A stretch of 35,249 nucleotides of DNA from positions 1 through 35,249 of the forward strand of contig JAKAIL010000006.1 of the NCBI GenBank assembly GCA_021825235.1, read 5' to 3'. Position numbers and translations under genes: made by a program. The notes under the pieces were generated by a model. That model searched no databases and was not told where the DNA came from. It was given only the letters and a program-made list of their open reading frames with translations. Positions 1 to 7,697 of the stretch are shown in pieces; within the stretch, counting starts at the first letter, position 1, and the number at the start of each line of letters is the position of its first letter. This DNA is from Bacteroidota bacterium. Its GTDB lineage: Bacteria > Bacteroidota > Ignavibacteria > Palsa-1295.

Positions 1-389
1 ATCTTGTCCCCTATCACATATCTTCGCTGCCTGTTGGGCACTATATGCTTGCAGCCTTCGTGGATTTTGGTGGCGATGGCAATCGATTGAACGACACGGC
101 GTGGACCCCATTCAGTATTGGTTCTTCAAGCGTTCACGACGTGGGCTTCTCCGATCGGATTGGTGTCTTTTTGCAACCCGGCTCAAGAAACCTTAGCTTG
201 GTCAACCTTCCGCCAAATATCGAGCGTATTCTTATCTCGAACGTGCTCGGTCAACCAGCGATCGACTACCAATACCCGATGCAATCATCTCTTACGCTCG
301 ACATATCAAGCCTTCCGTCAGGGCTATATTATATCGAAGTCCGGTCGAGGGAGCAGATCTATCACCAGAGGCTCATTGTAAGCCACTAA
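1..389 (+). CDS. T9SS-exported protein, C-terminal end only
   Basis: The reading frame (frame 3) is open from the first bases of the window to the TAA at 387-389, so the gene starts upstream; the ATG at 45 is probably internal because the residues before it (HISSLPVGHY) read as normal protein. The last ~80 residues have the shape of a type A T9SS sorting domain: a linker, LVNLPPNIERILISNVLGQ, then LDISSLPSGLYYIEV, then a basic stretch and a short hydrophobic end (RLIVSH). Such domains direct periplasmic proteins through the outer-membrane type IX translocon, after which they are cleaved off. What the exported part does cannot be told from this fragment. Confidence 0.8.
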   Translation, partial: LVPYHISSLPVGHYMLAAFVDFGGDGNRLNDTAWTPFSIGSSSVHDVGFSDRIGVFLQPGSRNLSLVNLPPNIERILISNVLGQPAIDYQYPMQSSLTLDISSLPSGLYYIEVRSREQIYHQRLIVSH

Positions 390-396
390 GCGGCTC

Positions 397-508
397 TCAG
401 ATCGTCACCTTAAATCCAAACACCAGCGACTCATCGAGCGAGCGGCGGAGCGAGACGTTGCGGTCATAGGTAAGGTTGCCGGAATAGTCGATGCTGAGGA
501 ACTTATAA
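397..508 (-). pseudogene. C-terminal remnant of an outer-membrane beta-barrel-like protein
   Basis: On the minus strand a frame reads YKFLSIDYSGNLTYDRN, then LRRSLDESLVFGFKVTI, then TGA (397-399). Alternating hydrophobic/polar strands with a turn between them and a short final amphipathic strand resemble the last hairpin of an outer-membrane barrel. There is no start codon; the frame stays open only to 534, where a stop lies, and meaningful sequence seems to end near 508. The 5' part of the gene is therefore missing. It lies tail to tail with the T9SS gene ending at 389. The family assignment is inference from strand pattern only. Confidence 0.45.
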
Positions 509-763
509 AGTATTTTCGATGGAGCGGCCAAGGGTCAGGCGCCGGATAAAATTGCGGTCAAAAAAACAGGTAATCCGTATAGGGTGTCGGTGACAATCAC
601 GGTTAATCCACATGATGCAATGGCGGCCATGCCTACCGGCAGACGCATGCACAAGCCCATTCGTATCGTGCGCGAAATTGATGCCGCATCGCCGAAATTT
701 TTTACAATTTCGCATGGCGATCTCAATAATGATGGTACGGCCGACGTCACGATTTCTTTGTAG
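509..763 (+). pseudogene. 5'-truncated remnant of an unidentified protein
   Basis: A plus-strand frame opens after a stop at 506-508 and runs to TAG at 761-763 (84 codons) with no credible start codon or ribosome site. It reads as real protein: PDKIAVKKTGNPYRVSVTIT near the start and FFTISHGDLNNDGTADVTIS at the end, the latter like a Ca-binding D-x-N-x-D loop seen in secreted proteins. The break coincides with the point where the minus-strand remnant (397-508) also loses its 5' part, so both look cut by one event. It is followed by a strong terminator at 785-820, as expected for the real 3' end of a gene. The family is not recognised. Confidence 0.45.
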
Positions 764-784
764 CTACGCGTGGCTATAAAACAC

Positions 785-820
785 GAGCGGACTTTCCGTA
801 ACGAAAGTCCGCTCTTTCCT
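785..820 (+). terminator. Rho-independent terminator
   Basis: A perfect 12-bp stem (GAGCGGACTTTC / GAAAGTCCGCTC) with the 6-base loop CGTAAC is followed by TTTCCTT. It lies 22 bases after the stop of the plus-strand remnant ending at 763. Confidence 0.75.
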
Positions 821-1373
821 TATGTGATGAGGTGAGAGGTTTATCTGCTTATAGTTATTAAGTGGTTGCTTATTTTGAAAAATTTATTTTGGCTTTATTT
901 CCTACGCTCGTGAAAATGTAGCTCTCTTTGCGGCATCTTGTTGTAAAAATTTTCCCCCGCCGTTCGGCGGGGGATGTGCGGCAACTACGGATGAGCTTTG
1001 CAACATACGGAGCAAACCGCAACTAAACTAATGATTCCATCTGAAGCGCGACCTCGCAACGTGATCGTGAATCAGTCAGAGATAAAGACGGAATTTCAAA
1101 CGAAATCCTTCCAAAAAGCGTAAACAAACTTCCCGCTGTTTGATGAATTCTTCGAACCGTGTTCTATGAAAAATCCCCTATGTCTATAAATGATACACTC
1201 GAATTCCGGATTGGGACACTGGGCCAGCTATCTTTCCCCAATCCTGGACACTTTTTTAGGAACTGTGCCAAATTGATGCATTCTGGGAGCCTGCATATCA
1301 AAATGAAATAAATCCATGGAAAGCTCATCTGTTCGTATTTTTGTGACGCTTGAATCCAATAAACGATTTTCCG
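821..1373. other. Non-coding spacer with two hairpins
   Basis: No convincing gene is seen. A GC-rich perfect hairpin sits at 954-973 (CCCCCGCC, loop GTTC, GGCGGGGG); read on the minus strand it is followed by AAAATTTTT, so it would act as a terminator for leftward transcripts, although no leftward gene lies just to its right. A second inverted repeat is at 1208-1244 (GGATTGGG / CCCAATCC, 21-base loop). A 30-codon plus frame at 1031-1123 lacks a ribosome site and is not called. Confidence 0.5.
954..973 (-). terminator. Possible leftward terminator hairpin
   Basis: An 8-bp perfect G+C stem with a GTTC loop (GAAC on the minus strand) is followed on the minus strand by AAAATTTTT. The T run begins after four A residues, so it is weaker than the usual form. 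There is no leftward gene immediately upstream of it. Confidence 0.4.
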
Positions 1374-2987
1374 ATGTTCGGATCTCCAGCCGCCGCCGGG
1401 CGAGGGTGGGTTATCGGGCTTGTGACGCTCTCCGGGATCATGCTGGTCGCGATGGTATTCTATCCCTTTGGCTACGATCAGGCGGTCTTCAGCACGGGTG
1501 GAGCAATGATAGTGCATGGAGCCTTTCCATACCGTGACTTTCTGGACACGAAGCCACCTCTTATTTTTTATCTGTATGCAGGAGCCCAACTTCTCTTTGG
1601 AACTCAGGAATGGTCCATTCGGCTGTTCGATATTTTGTGGCACGGTGTAACGGCGTTTTACTTTTATCGCATTCTTCGCCGATATTTTTCTATTGAACGT
1701 TCGCTTGTAAGTATCTCACTGACCATCATACTGTACGCCGGTTCCGGATTCTGGATGACGGCGCAAGCGGAAAGTTTCGGAATTCTGCCTTCACTTCTTC
1801 TCTTCGATTGTACGCTGCGCGCGGTGGAGCATCCGGAGAGAGCGGTGAAGTACGGAGCTATCGCAGGGCTTGCCGCCACCATGCTTTTGCTGCTCAAGGT
1901 TACACTCATCCTTAGTGTGGGTGCCGCGATGGTAATGCTTTTCCTCGCTTCGAAGAAAAAAATAATGTGCTGGCTAGCTTATACGGCGGCATTGGTGGTG
2001 GTCGTGCTCGCGCTCTCTATAATTGTTGGTGTGGCGTTGGTCCATGCCGGAGCCGGTGAGCGATTTCTCGAGTGGGTACAATGGATTTCTCAATACGCCT
2101 CCATCACGTCGCTCCAGCACCCGGCTTGGGAAGAGTTGTTGGTTGAATTTCCGCTGACCTTCTTGTATTCGATGTCCCCGCTGCTTTTCTTTTTTGCGGG
2201 TCGGGCCGTTATAGAATGGAACCGAAATACGTACCGGCCCGAACAAAAATTATTCTTTCGACTGCTTGCGCTCACGATAGGATTTCACCTTATTGGAATA
2301 TTACTCGAGCGAAAGATTGAATTCGAGTATCAATACACTCGCTATCTGTGGGCTGCTACGCCATTTGCTGCGATAGGACTGTTCTATTGGGAAAGTGCCT
2401 TCAGGAAATTCCGGTTATGGAATTGGCCGGTAGGAACGGTGCTTTTCATACTTCTGATGTTTACGACCTCACCGCTTGCTCGGCTTTTTACACAAACGTT
2501 GCCGTGGAGTTGGGTAACACTTAGGCACGGAAACGCTGCTGCGGAAGTGCAGCGTCGAATTCCTAATTATTTTTCGGGTGATGAAGAACGCGTCGCGCAA
2601 TATCTGAATACGAGAATGAAGCCGAGCGAGCAGCTTTTCTTCTGGGGAAATGATGTTGCTATCTATGGATTAACGAATCGTATGCCGCAAACATCCTGCC
2701 TTACCGCGACTCCCTTTCGCACCACATTTACGCCGTTGGCATGGAAGGACTCGCTGATTCACCAATTGAGCACAACTTCCCCGGCATTTTTCGTTGTGGA
2801 GTTTGGAGATGCACGTCCGGAAAGCACGGGAAGTAAACTCGATTCCTATCAGGCGCTGAATGCCTGGGATGGTCTCCGAACGTTTCTAACAAGGCGCTAT
2901 GTGCTCGATACTACTATCGGGCATTTTTTTATTTTCGCGCGTGGAACTCAGGAAATCAGAGATGAGGGCGGCCCGTCAGCGGGTTGA
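1374..2987 (+). CDS. GT-C membrane glycosyltransferase (GT39/ArnT-like)
   Basis: Polytopic inner-membrane protein of about 537 residues, likely moving a sugar from a polyprenyl-phosphate donor to an acceptor on the periplasmic side. The N-terminal part carries the GT39/ArnT signature: the first membrane segment, then GYDQAVFSTGGAM with an acidic residue in the first periplasmic loop, then PYRDFLDTKPPLIFYLY, where the DxKPP block is typical of the family. About ten further hydrophobic segments follow, then a soluble C-terminal region of ~120 residues. The frame opens at 1347 and could start at TTG 1350; ATG 1374 is preferred, and neither has a clear Shine-Dalgarno. The 3' end overlaps the convergent HisA-like gene by 32 bases. 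Donor and acceptor cannot be predicted. Confidence 0.8.
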   Translation: MFGSPAAAGRGWVIGLVTLSGIMLVAMVFYPFGYDQAVFSTGGAMIVHGAFPYRDFLDTKPPLIFYLYAGAQLLFGTQEWSIRLFDILWHGVTAFYFYRILRRYFSIERSLVSISLTIILYAGSGFWMTAQAESFGILPSLLLFDCTLRAVEHPERAVKYGAIAGLAATMLLLLKVTLILSVGAAMVMLFLASKKKIMCWLAYTAALVVVVLALSIIVGVALVHAGAGERFLEWVQWISQYASITSLQHPAWEELLVEFPLTFLYSMSPLLFFFAGRAVIEWNRNTYRPEQKLFFRLLALTIGFHLIGILLERKIEFEYQYTRYLWAATPFAAIGLFYWESAFRKFRLWNWPVGTVLFILLMFTTSPLARLFTQTLPWSWVTLRHGNAAAEVQRRIPNYFSGDEERVAQYLNTRMKPSEQLFFWGNDVAIYGLTNRMPQTSCLTATPFRTTFTPLAWKDSLIHQLSTTSPAFFVVEFGDARPESTGSKLDSYQALNAWDGLRTFLTRRYVLDTTIGHFFIFARGTQEIRDEGGPSAG

Positions 2988-3735
2988 TCCACAAATTGCT
3001 GGACGGATTTTCCTCTAATGCAGCAACAGACTCCACTTCACGCCAAATGAGTTGGCATGGGAACCGATTCTCATTGAGCGCGCGGCAGAGCACCAGCGAA
3101 TCCAGCGCTGGATCGATCTCCTGAAAATGTTTTAGGTCCGGGTATCCGCGGACTCCGTGCATGGCCGTGAGTCGAATGCCGGCTCTGCCTGCCAGATGGC
3201 TTACATATTCCAGTCGGGTCCAGTCGATAGCACCAGATTCGAGGGCATCCGTGGCAGAAATCTCTACCCCCAGGCGCTCGATGCCGCGCCCACGGTATTC
3301 GGACAATTTCTCTTCGAACGGGAAGGAAAGATCGACCTTCGGTATAATTTTACGCGACGAAAATTGAGTGCAATATTGTAAATACTCGGCTTCTGCAGTG
3401 CCCAACGGCAGAAAGATACGATGTACTCCGGCCTCGAAGAGGAGGTGACATTCCGTTTCGGAATCCGGTGGTTCCACTAATGAAATTCCAATGGGAACAT
3501 CGACCGCTTCGCGCATTTCCCGAATAAGATCCTGGCAGATTGTTTCCCAGGGCGCACGGTCCAGGAATTCCAGATGGAGCATCTTGGCATTCTCTTTCCG
3601 TAGTAATCGTGCGCGATCGATTGGGCTTTGCGAATAAATTTCCTGCTCGGAATGCCGAACTTCATGGGCGAGCATCGCAATTTGCGCTCCACAGACGCCG
3701 TGGACGATTGGAATCGAAGGAATGATCAGAACCAT
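2956..3735 (-). CDS. HisA/HisF-like TIM-barrel protein, divergent
   Basis: About 259 residues, the size of HisA (ProFAR isomerase, histidine pathway). The start MVLIIPSIPIVHGVCG lines up with the HisA/HisF opening (IPAIDLKDGKCV), and the middle (IERLGVEISATDA, ESGAIDWTRL, GIRLTAMHGVRGYPDLKHF, LVLCRALNENRF) follows the strand/helix order of the C-terminal half of HisA. Two features argue against a normal enzyme: the first catalytic Asp position (IPAID) reads IPSIP, and the glycine-rich phosphate loop near the end is altered (HGVRG). It may therefore have another substrate or a binding role. A GTG at 3759 would add 8 residues; ATG 3735 fits the family better. It is the last gene of a leftward operon, 55 bases after the sialidase-like gene from this start. 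Confidence 0.65.
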   Translation of the reverse strand: MVLIIPSIPIVHGVCGAQIAMLAHEVRHSEQEIYSQSPIDRARLLRKENAKMLHLEFLDRAPWETICQDLIREMREAVDVPIGISLVEPPDSETECHLLFEAGVHRIFLPLGTAEAEYLQYCTQFSSRKIIPKVDLSFPFEEKLSEYRGRGIERLGVEISATDALESGAIDWTRLEYVSHLAGRAGIRLTAMHGVRGYPDLKHFQEIDPALDSLVLCRALNENRFPCQLIWREVESVAALEENPSSNLWINPLTGRPHL

Positions 3736-3790
3736 CGTTTGCCCGAAACCGAAGGGCACCTACAAAAAATCCATGAGCGGAATTCATAGC

Positions 3791-5590
3791 TCAGCGAATA
3801 TGAGTCATCGCTACACGAGCCGCGCCGGAATCGGTAATCAGGTTAAGATAATAAACACCATTTGCGAGACTGGAGCCATCGAATGTGAAATCGTTCTCGC
3901 CGGCGGGGGCATTGCCATCCAAAAGCGTCTGAATATCCTTTCCAGCTACATCGGTGATAAAAAGCCGAACATGGGATGGTTGAGTTAACTGAAAGCCAAC
4001 TTTCGTTTGAGCACGGAAGGGATTCGGGTAATTATCGAATAAACTAAAGTTATCACTGATGGTCGAAAGCCGCTCTACTCCTGCATTGCCCGCTGGAAGG
4101 AAAGCAGAATAAATACGTAGATTTCCCGCATCGTCACGACCATCTGTCCAAATCGGAATCGTGGTGCCGGGCGCTGCAAGGACTTGTGTGTATTCTCCAA
4201 TTCCAAAATTGGCATTGACATCCATGACATGATTAAAATCCATCGGCTGCTTCGCGACGGGACTATTAGTCCACGTGTTGCCTTGATCGGTCGATTGTGC
4301 AATATAGTAACGCCCAATTTGATTATAGGGATCTTCGCGCCGGTCATACCAGGTTATCGATATTTTGCCCTTGCCATCCACTGCAATGCTGGGATAAAAA
4401 TGGTCCGTATAGCCTGTAACCGTGTCATTGTTAATGACAGTTGGAACACTCCAGGTCATCCCGTTGTCCGTCGAGCGGCTAAAGTAGATGTCGGTTCCAT
4501 GCTGTTCGTCGGAATCGATTCCTAACGCATTCCATACTTCGTACAGGTTACCGGTAACCGCGGTGTCGATCGAAAGATGAGGACAGGGGTAATTTCCGGG
4601 AGCCCGAATGCCAAAAATCACGTCTCCATTGGCCACGGCATCCGCAGAAGTTCCAGGAATATCGGCATCCGAAATTTTCACCGCCGGGCCAAACGTAGCT
4701 CCGCCGTCCGAGGAATAGACTTGGTAAAGGGCGTAGTTCAGGGTGTCGAGGGTTCCCATAAATGTCACATGCAAGCCCCCTTTGGAATCGACTCCTAAAC
4801 TGGTGTACTGAACAGCTTTAAAGTCATTGGAACTTACCTGAACGGCCGGCAGCATGGAATCAACACCAGGAAGTTTTCGCCGAACCATCACCGCATTATT
4901 TCCAGGATCGACATGGGTCCATGCGACATAAAGCGTGTTTCGGTACGGGGAATGCGAGCGATCAACCGTTATCCATTCCTTATCATCAATGCCGCTTGTG
5001 GCCTGTGACCCGGAGTTTAGTGCGATCCAGCCGGTGCCTACATACCCCTTCGAAGGGCGAACCCACGTTTGGCCGCCGTTGGTCGAGAATGCCCAGTACA
5101 TGCCCGTGTGAATCGTATCGAACGTACCTTCGGTATACAAGTCGATCCAGGTCATGTACAGCTTCCCATTCGCATCGTAAGCAAACACCGGATCACCACC
5201 TCCGAGGACAGACGCCTGCGGGTCGTAGGGGGCCGGCCGAAAGGAATTCCGGACCCAGGTAGATCCGAAATTCTTGGTATAATACAGCGGCATCTGAAGT
5301 CCTGTCAGGTTGAGTTCCATGTCTCCGACAACCATATTATTCGAATCCGTGGGATTGATTGCTGCATCCACTTCCGATTCCGGAGCGCTCATACTTATAA
5401 CGTGTTCGCCGGATGATTGAGAAGTCTCCTTTTCGGTCAGCTTGCGGAACGGGCTGTTCACAGGGGGGTGTAATTTTTCCTGAACGATTCGAGCAATTTG
5501 TCGAAGCCGGTAGGAGGATGCTTCCTGGGCATGGACGTGACCGACTGCTAAAACGGTAAAACAGAAGAAGGTAATTTGGAACTTTCTCAT
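3791..5590 (-). CDS. Secreted Asp-box (sialidase-like) beta-propeller with T9SS domain
   Basis: 599 residues. An N-terminal signal peptide (MRKFQITFFCFTVLAVGHVHA, cleavage before Q) leads to a beta-propeller with four clear Asp boxes (S-x-D-x-G-x-T-W): STNGGQTW ~169, SSDGGATF ~293, STDNGMTW ~373 and STDQGNTW ~433, plus a degenerate one (KNFGSTW ~106). WYDRRED (~414) and WTDGRDD are also typical of BNR proteins in this phylum. The last ~75 residues form a T9SS type A domain (DNYPNPFRAQTKVGFQL ... LANGVYYLNL). Exo-sialidase activity is not shown by these motifs; many such proteins only have the fold. The start is supported by GGGGGAG just upstream of ATG 5590. It sits 31 bases after the membrane gene ending at 5622, so the two are probably co-transcribed. 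Confidence 0.85.
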   Translation of the reverse strand: MRKFQITFFCFTVLAVGHVHAQEASSYRLRQIARIVQEKLHPPVNSPFRKLTEKETSQSSGEHVISMSAPESEVDAAINPTDSNNMVVGDMELNLTGLQMPLYYTKNFGSTWVRNSFRPAPYDPQASVLGGGDPVFAYDANGKLYMTWIDLYTEGTFDTIHTGMYWAFSTNGGQTWVRPSKGYVGTGWIALNSGSQATSGIDDKEWITVDRSHSPYRNTLYVAWTHVDPGNNAVMVRRKLPGVDSMLPAVQVSSNDFKAVQYTSLGVDSKGGLHVTFMGTLDTLNYALYQVYSSDGGATFGPAVKISDADIPGTSADAVANGDVIFGIRAPGNYPCPHLSIDTAVTGNLYEVWNALGIDSDEQHGTDIYFSRSTDNGMTWSVPTVINNDTVTGYTDHFYPSIAVDGKGKISITWYDRREDPYNQIGRYYIAQSTDQGNTWTNSPVAKQPMDFNHVMDVNANFGIGEYTQVLAAPGTTIPIWTDGRDDAGNLRIYSAFLPAGNAGVERLSTISDNFSLFDNYPNPFRAQTKVGFQLTQPSHVRLFITDVAGKDIQTLLDGNAPAGENDFTFDGSSLANGVYYLNLITDSGAARVAMTHIR

Positions 5591-5621
5591 GATGCTCCCC
5601 CAATAGAACGAGAACGAATAA

Positions 5622-7223
5622 TTACTGTGGCGCTTTCATCTGGCGCTTCATCAATTGAATGTGGTCTATCATACCAACGGAATCGAAAAAGAGTTCGCCG
5701 GAACGGGCGATCGTTGCAAGATCTTCGACCAGGGGTTTGTCATCAGCTATCATCGTAAACTGTTGCTCGCGAAGATATTCCGCAAGGCGTCCCTGTTGAT
5801 GGGCTACCAGTGCCGCCGTGTTAACCTTTCCGTCGAGGTTAATGACATTCGGAGCTACAAAGCTGGCCACGCCGGATTGCAACATTCCGATTTTTTCCTG
5901 GGGATGCTGTCGTGCCCATACACCGACATCATAAAAATCGGCTGCATTTTGCTGGAAAAATTTTGGGAAATACCGGTCCGCACTTAATAGAAGGCACAGC
6001 ACGGCGGCTGCGGTAATTAGTGTACGCCCGAAACGACGTTTGACGCTTACAGCAGCAGCCATAGCCATGAGCAGGGACCAGCCAATCCGGGCCGGCTGGA
6101 AATAGCGTTCCATAAAATGCGGGGCGCGGAAAAAGAACGTGTAAAACACCAGAAGCACCAGAAAAAAGAGGAACAGCGGAAGCACGGTGTCCATGTGGAA
6201 CGTTTTTCGAAGTGTTGGAAGGAGTTGGGCCTTCCAAATCAGGAACGAAATCGCGAATACTAAAAAGGCGAACCAAGCGGTCCTCATCGCGAAACTCAGG
6301 GAATCTGGCAAATAAATAATAAGGGAAAGAATGTCAGAGGTGGCTTGGATTGCCCGGTAGATATTTTCATGTGGCGGAAGCGGCCAAATATTTTCTGCCT
6401 GGCCGCTCGTCGGCATAAGGCTTCCGAAATAGATCCAGTTGAAGAGCCACCAGGGAAGGCTGATGAGAAACGCAACGGCTCCGGTCACAACGGCACCTCG
6501 CCACTCCGCTCGAATAACTAACAGCAAGACGATAATAGCAACGAGAATGGCCGTATCGATTCTGGCGAGTACTCCGAAACCAAGCACCGCTCCCAGGTGC
6601 CACCACGCCGGTCGGTTGAGCGTAGAAGCCGAAGATCGTCTGTTAACGATTTGGGTATAGAGAATCAGGGCAACGATGATAAACAGGGAGGCAAGTCCGG
6701 TTTCGAGGCCGTTTGTTAGCTGAATAAAAATGGAATAGGCAAAGGCCCAAATGGCAGCCCCAAAAATTGGGGCATTCGTCCGCTCTGCTCCATTGTGGCG
6801 CTCCATCGCTCGAAGAAGCACCGCAACAAACCACACGCACAGTCCGGCGATGGCGCCGTTCAGTATAAAGGTCCATCGTTCTGCCAGCCACGCGTTCGTT
6901 CCACAAAGCCAGAAGAGGGGAGTATAAAGCAGGACGAGAAGTGGTTGAAACCCATTGGTTAAAGTATGTCCGTCCACGCTTGGGACCAGTCCGTGTGCGA
7001 TATTTCGTGCGATGGAAAATACATAAAATGCATCATCGGCATAGGGGTAGCCGGCGAGATCGCGTATAGAACGGAAGGCAAGAGGTACTCGGAGCAGGAA
7101 CGCAAAACATGCCAGGGCAATGAGAATTTGACGTTCTTTTCGTTCGAATCGTTGCGTCATCGCCGGAGGATAACGCATTTTAAAAAGTAACATTCGGGGG
7201 ATGTGCCGGGTAGGCAATAGCAT
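5622..7223 (-). CDS. Multi-pass membrane protein, GT-C glycosyltransferase-like
   Basis: Up to 533 residues with about ten hydrophobic segments. After the first segment comes YPYADDAFYVFSIARNIAHG, in the place where GT-C enzymes have their acidic catalytic loop, followed by VDGHTLTNGFQPLLVLL. The C-terminal ~110 residues are soluble and include GVWARQHPQEKIGMLQSGV, a pattern common after the membrane part of such enzymes. It probably transfers a lipid-linked sugar on the outer face of the inner membrane; the substrate is unknown. Alternative starts are ATG 7193, 7178 and 7160; the basic segment MTQRFERKER at 7160 just before the first membrane helix is also plausible. First gene of the leftward operon with the Asp-box protein and the HisA-like protein. 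Confidence 0.72.
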   Translation of the reverse strand: MLLPTRHIPRMLLFKMRYPPAMTQRFERKERQILIALACFAFLLRVPLAFRSIRDLAGYPYADDAFYVFSIARNIAHGLVPSVDGHTLTNGFQPLLVLLYTPLFWLCGTNAWLAERWTFILNGAIAGLCVWFVAVLLRAMERHNGAERTNAPIFGAAIWAFAYSIFIQLTNGLETGLASLFIIVALILYTQIVNRRSSASTLNRPAWWHLGAVLGFGVLARIDTAILVAIIVLLLVIRAEWRGAVVTGAVAFLISLPWWLFNWIYFGSLMPTSGQAENIWPLPPHENIYRAIQATSDILSLIIYLPDSLSFAMRTAWFAFLVFAISFLIWKAQLLPTLRKTFHMDTVLPLFLFFLVLLVFYTFFFRAPHFMERYFQPARIGWSLLMAMAAAVSVKRRFGRTLITAAAVLCLLLSADRYFPKFFQQNAADFYDVGVWARQHPQEKIGMLQSGVASFVAPNVINLDGKVNTAALVAHQQGRLAEYLREQQFTMIADDKPLVEDLATIARSGELFFDSVGMIDHIQLMKRQMKAPQ

Positions 7224-7697
7224 CTCGATAATTCATCCAAATTGGGTCGCTTTTTATATTTGTTAAGGAACTCCTCTCTACCCCGAAAGCATTATAGTGG
7301 CTTGGTATAAGCGGGTGGTAGGCAAAAGACCTCACCGAGTACCGCTTTCCCGTTTGCGATACACTTGGATCTCACAAAGGTACTTAGTGGTGCGCGCTAT
7401 GGAAATCCCTCCTTTTGCGTTGCAATGCTAAGGACTCTAACGAATTACGCAGCGCCGGCCCCGAATGTTTGTCGCCCGGCACAAAATTAAAAGGGATAAA
7501 AAATTTAATATTAACTGATCGGGATAGATTACGGGCAGTTGCATGGCCCGGCCTCCGATCGGCTCTTATTCAACCATAACTAACGATTCTCAGCCGCTGA
7601 GCCTTACGGTGGTACCGTTCTGTAACGAACGAGGTGTCTGCTTCGCGGATACTTCCGGACCGCGTAAAGTGCTCAACATAACAAAGGATTCAACACC
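7224..7697. other. Divergent intergenic region
   Basis: 474 bases between the leftward membrane gene and the rightward flavoprotein gene, so it must hold promoters for both. No gene or stable RNA is recognised. There is a perfect AT palindrome TTAATATTAA at 7505-7514 and a GATCGG/CCGATC inverted repeat spanning about 7518-7561. No promoter with good spacing could be fixed by eye. Confidence 0.4.

Noticed and set aside
1031-1123. 30-codon plus-strand frame MIPSEARPRNVIVNQ...
   Set aside because: No ribosome site, no family, and its length is expected by chance.
1164-1643. 159-codon minus-strand frame across the glycosyltransferase start
   Set aside because: It overlaps the conserved first membrane segment and catalytic loop on the plus strand and has no recognisable protein features.
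7251-7262. Bacteroides-type promoter (TATATTTG at 7255-7262)
   Set aside because: No TTG at the required distance upstream, and the nearest rightward gene is over 400 bases away; the one well-spaced promoter in the window is of the ordinary sigma-70 type.
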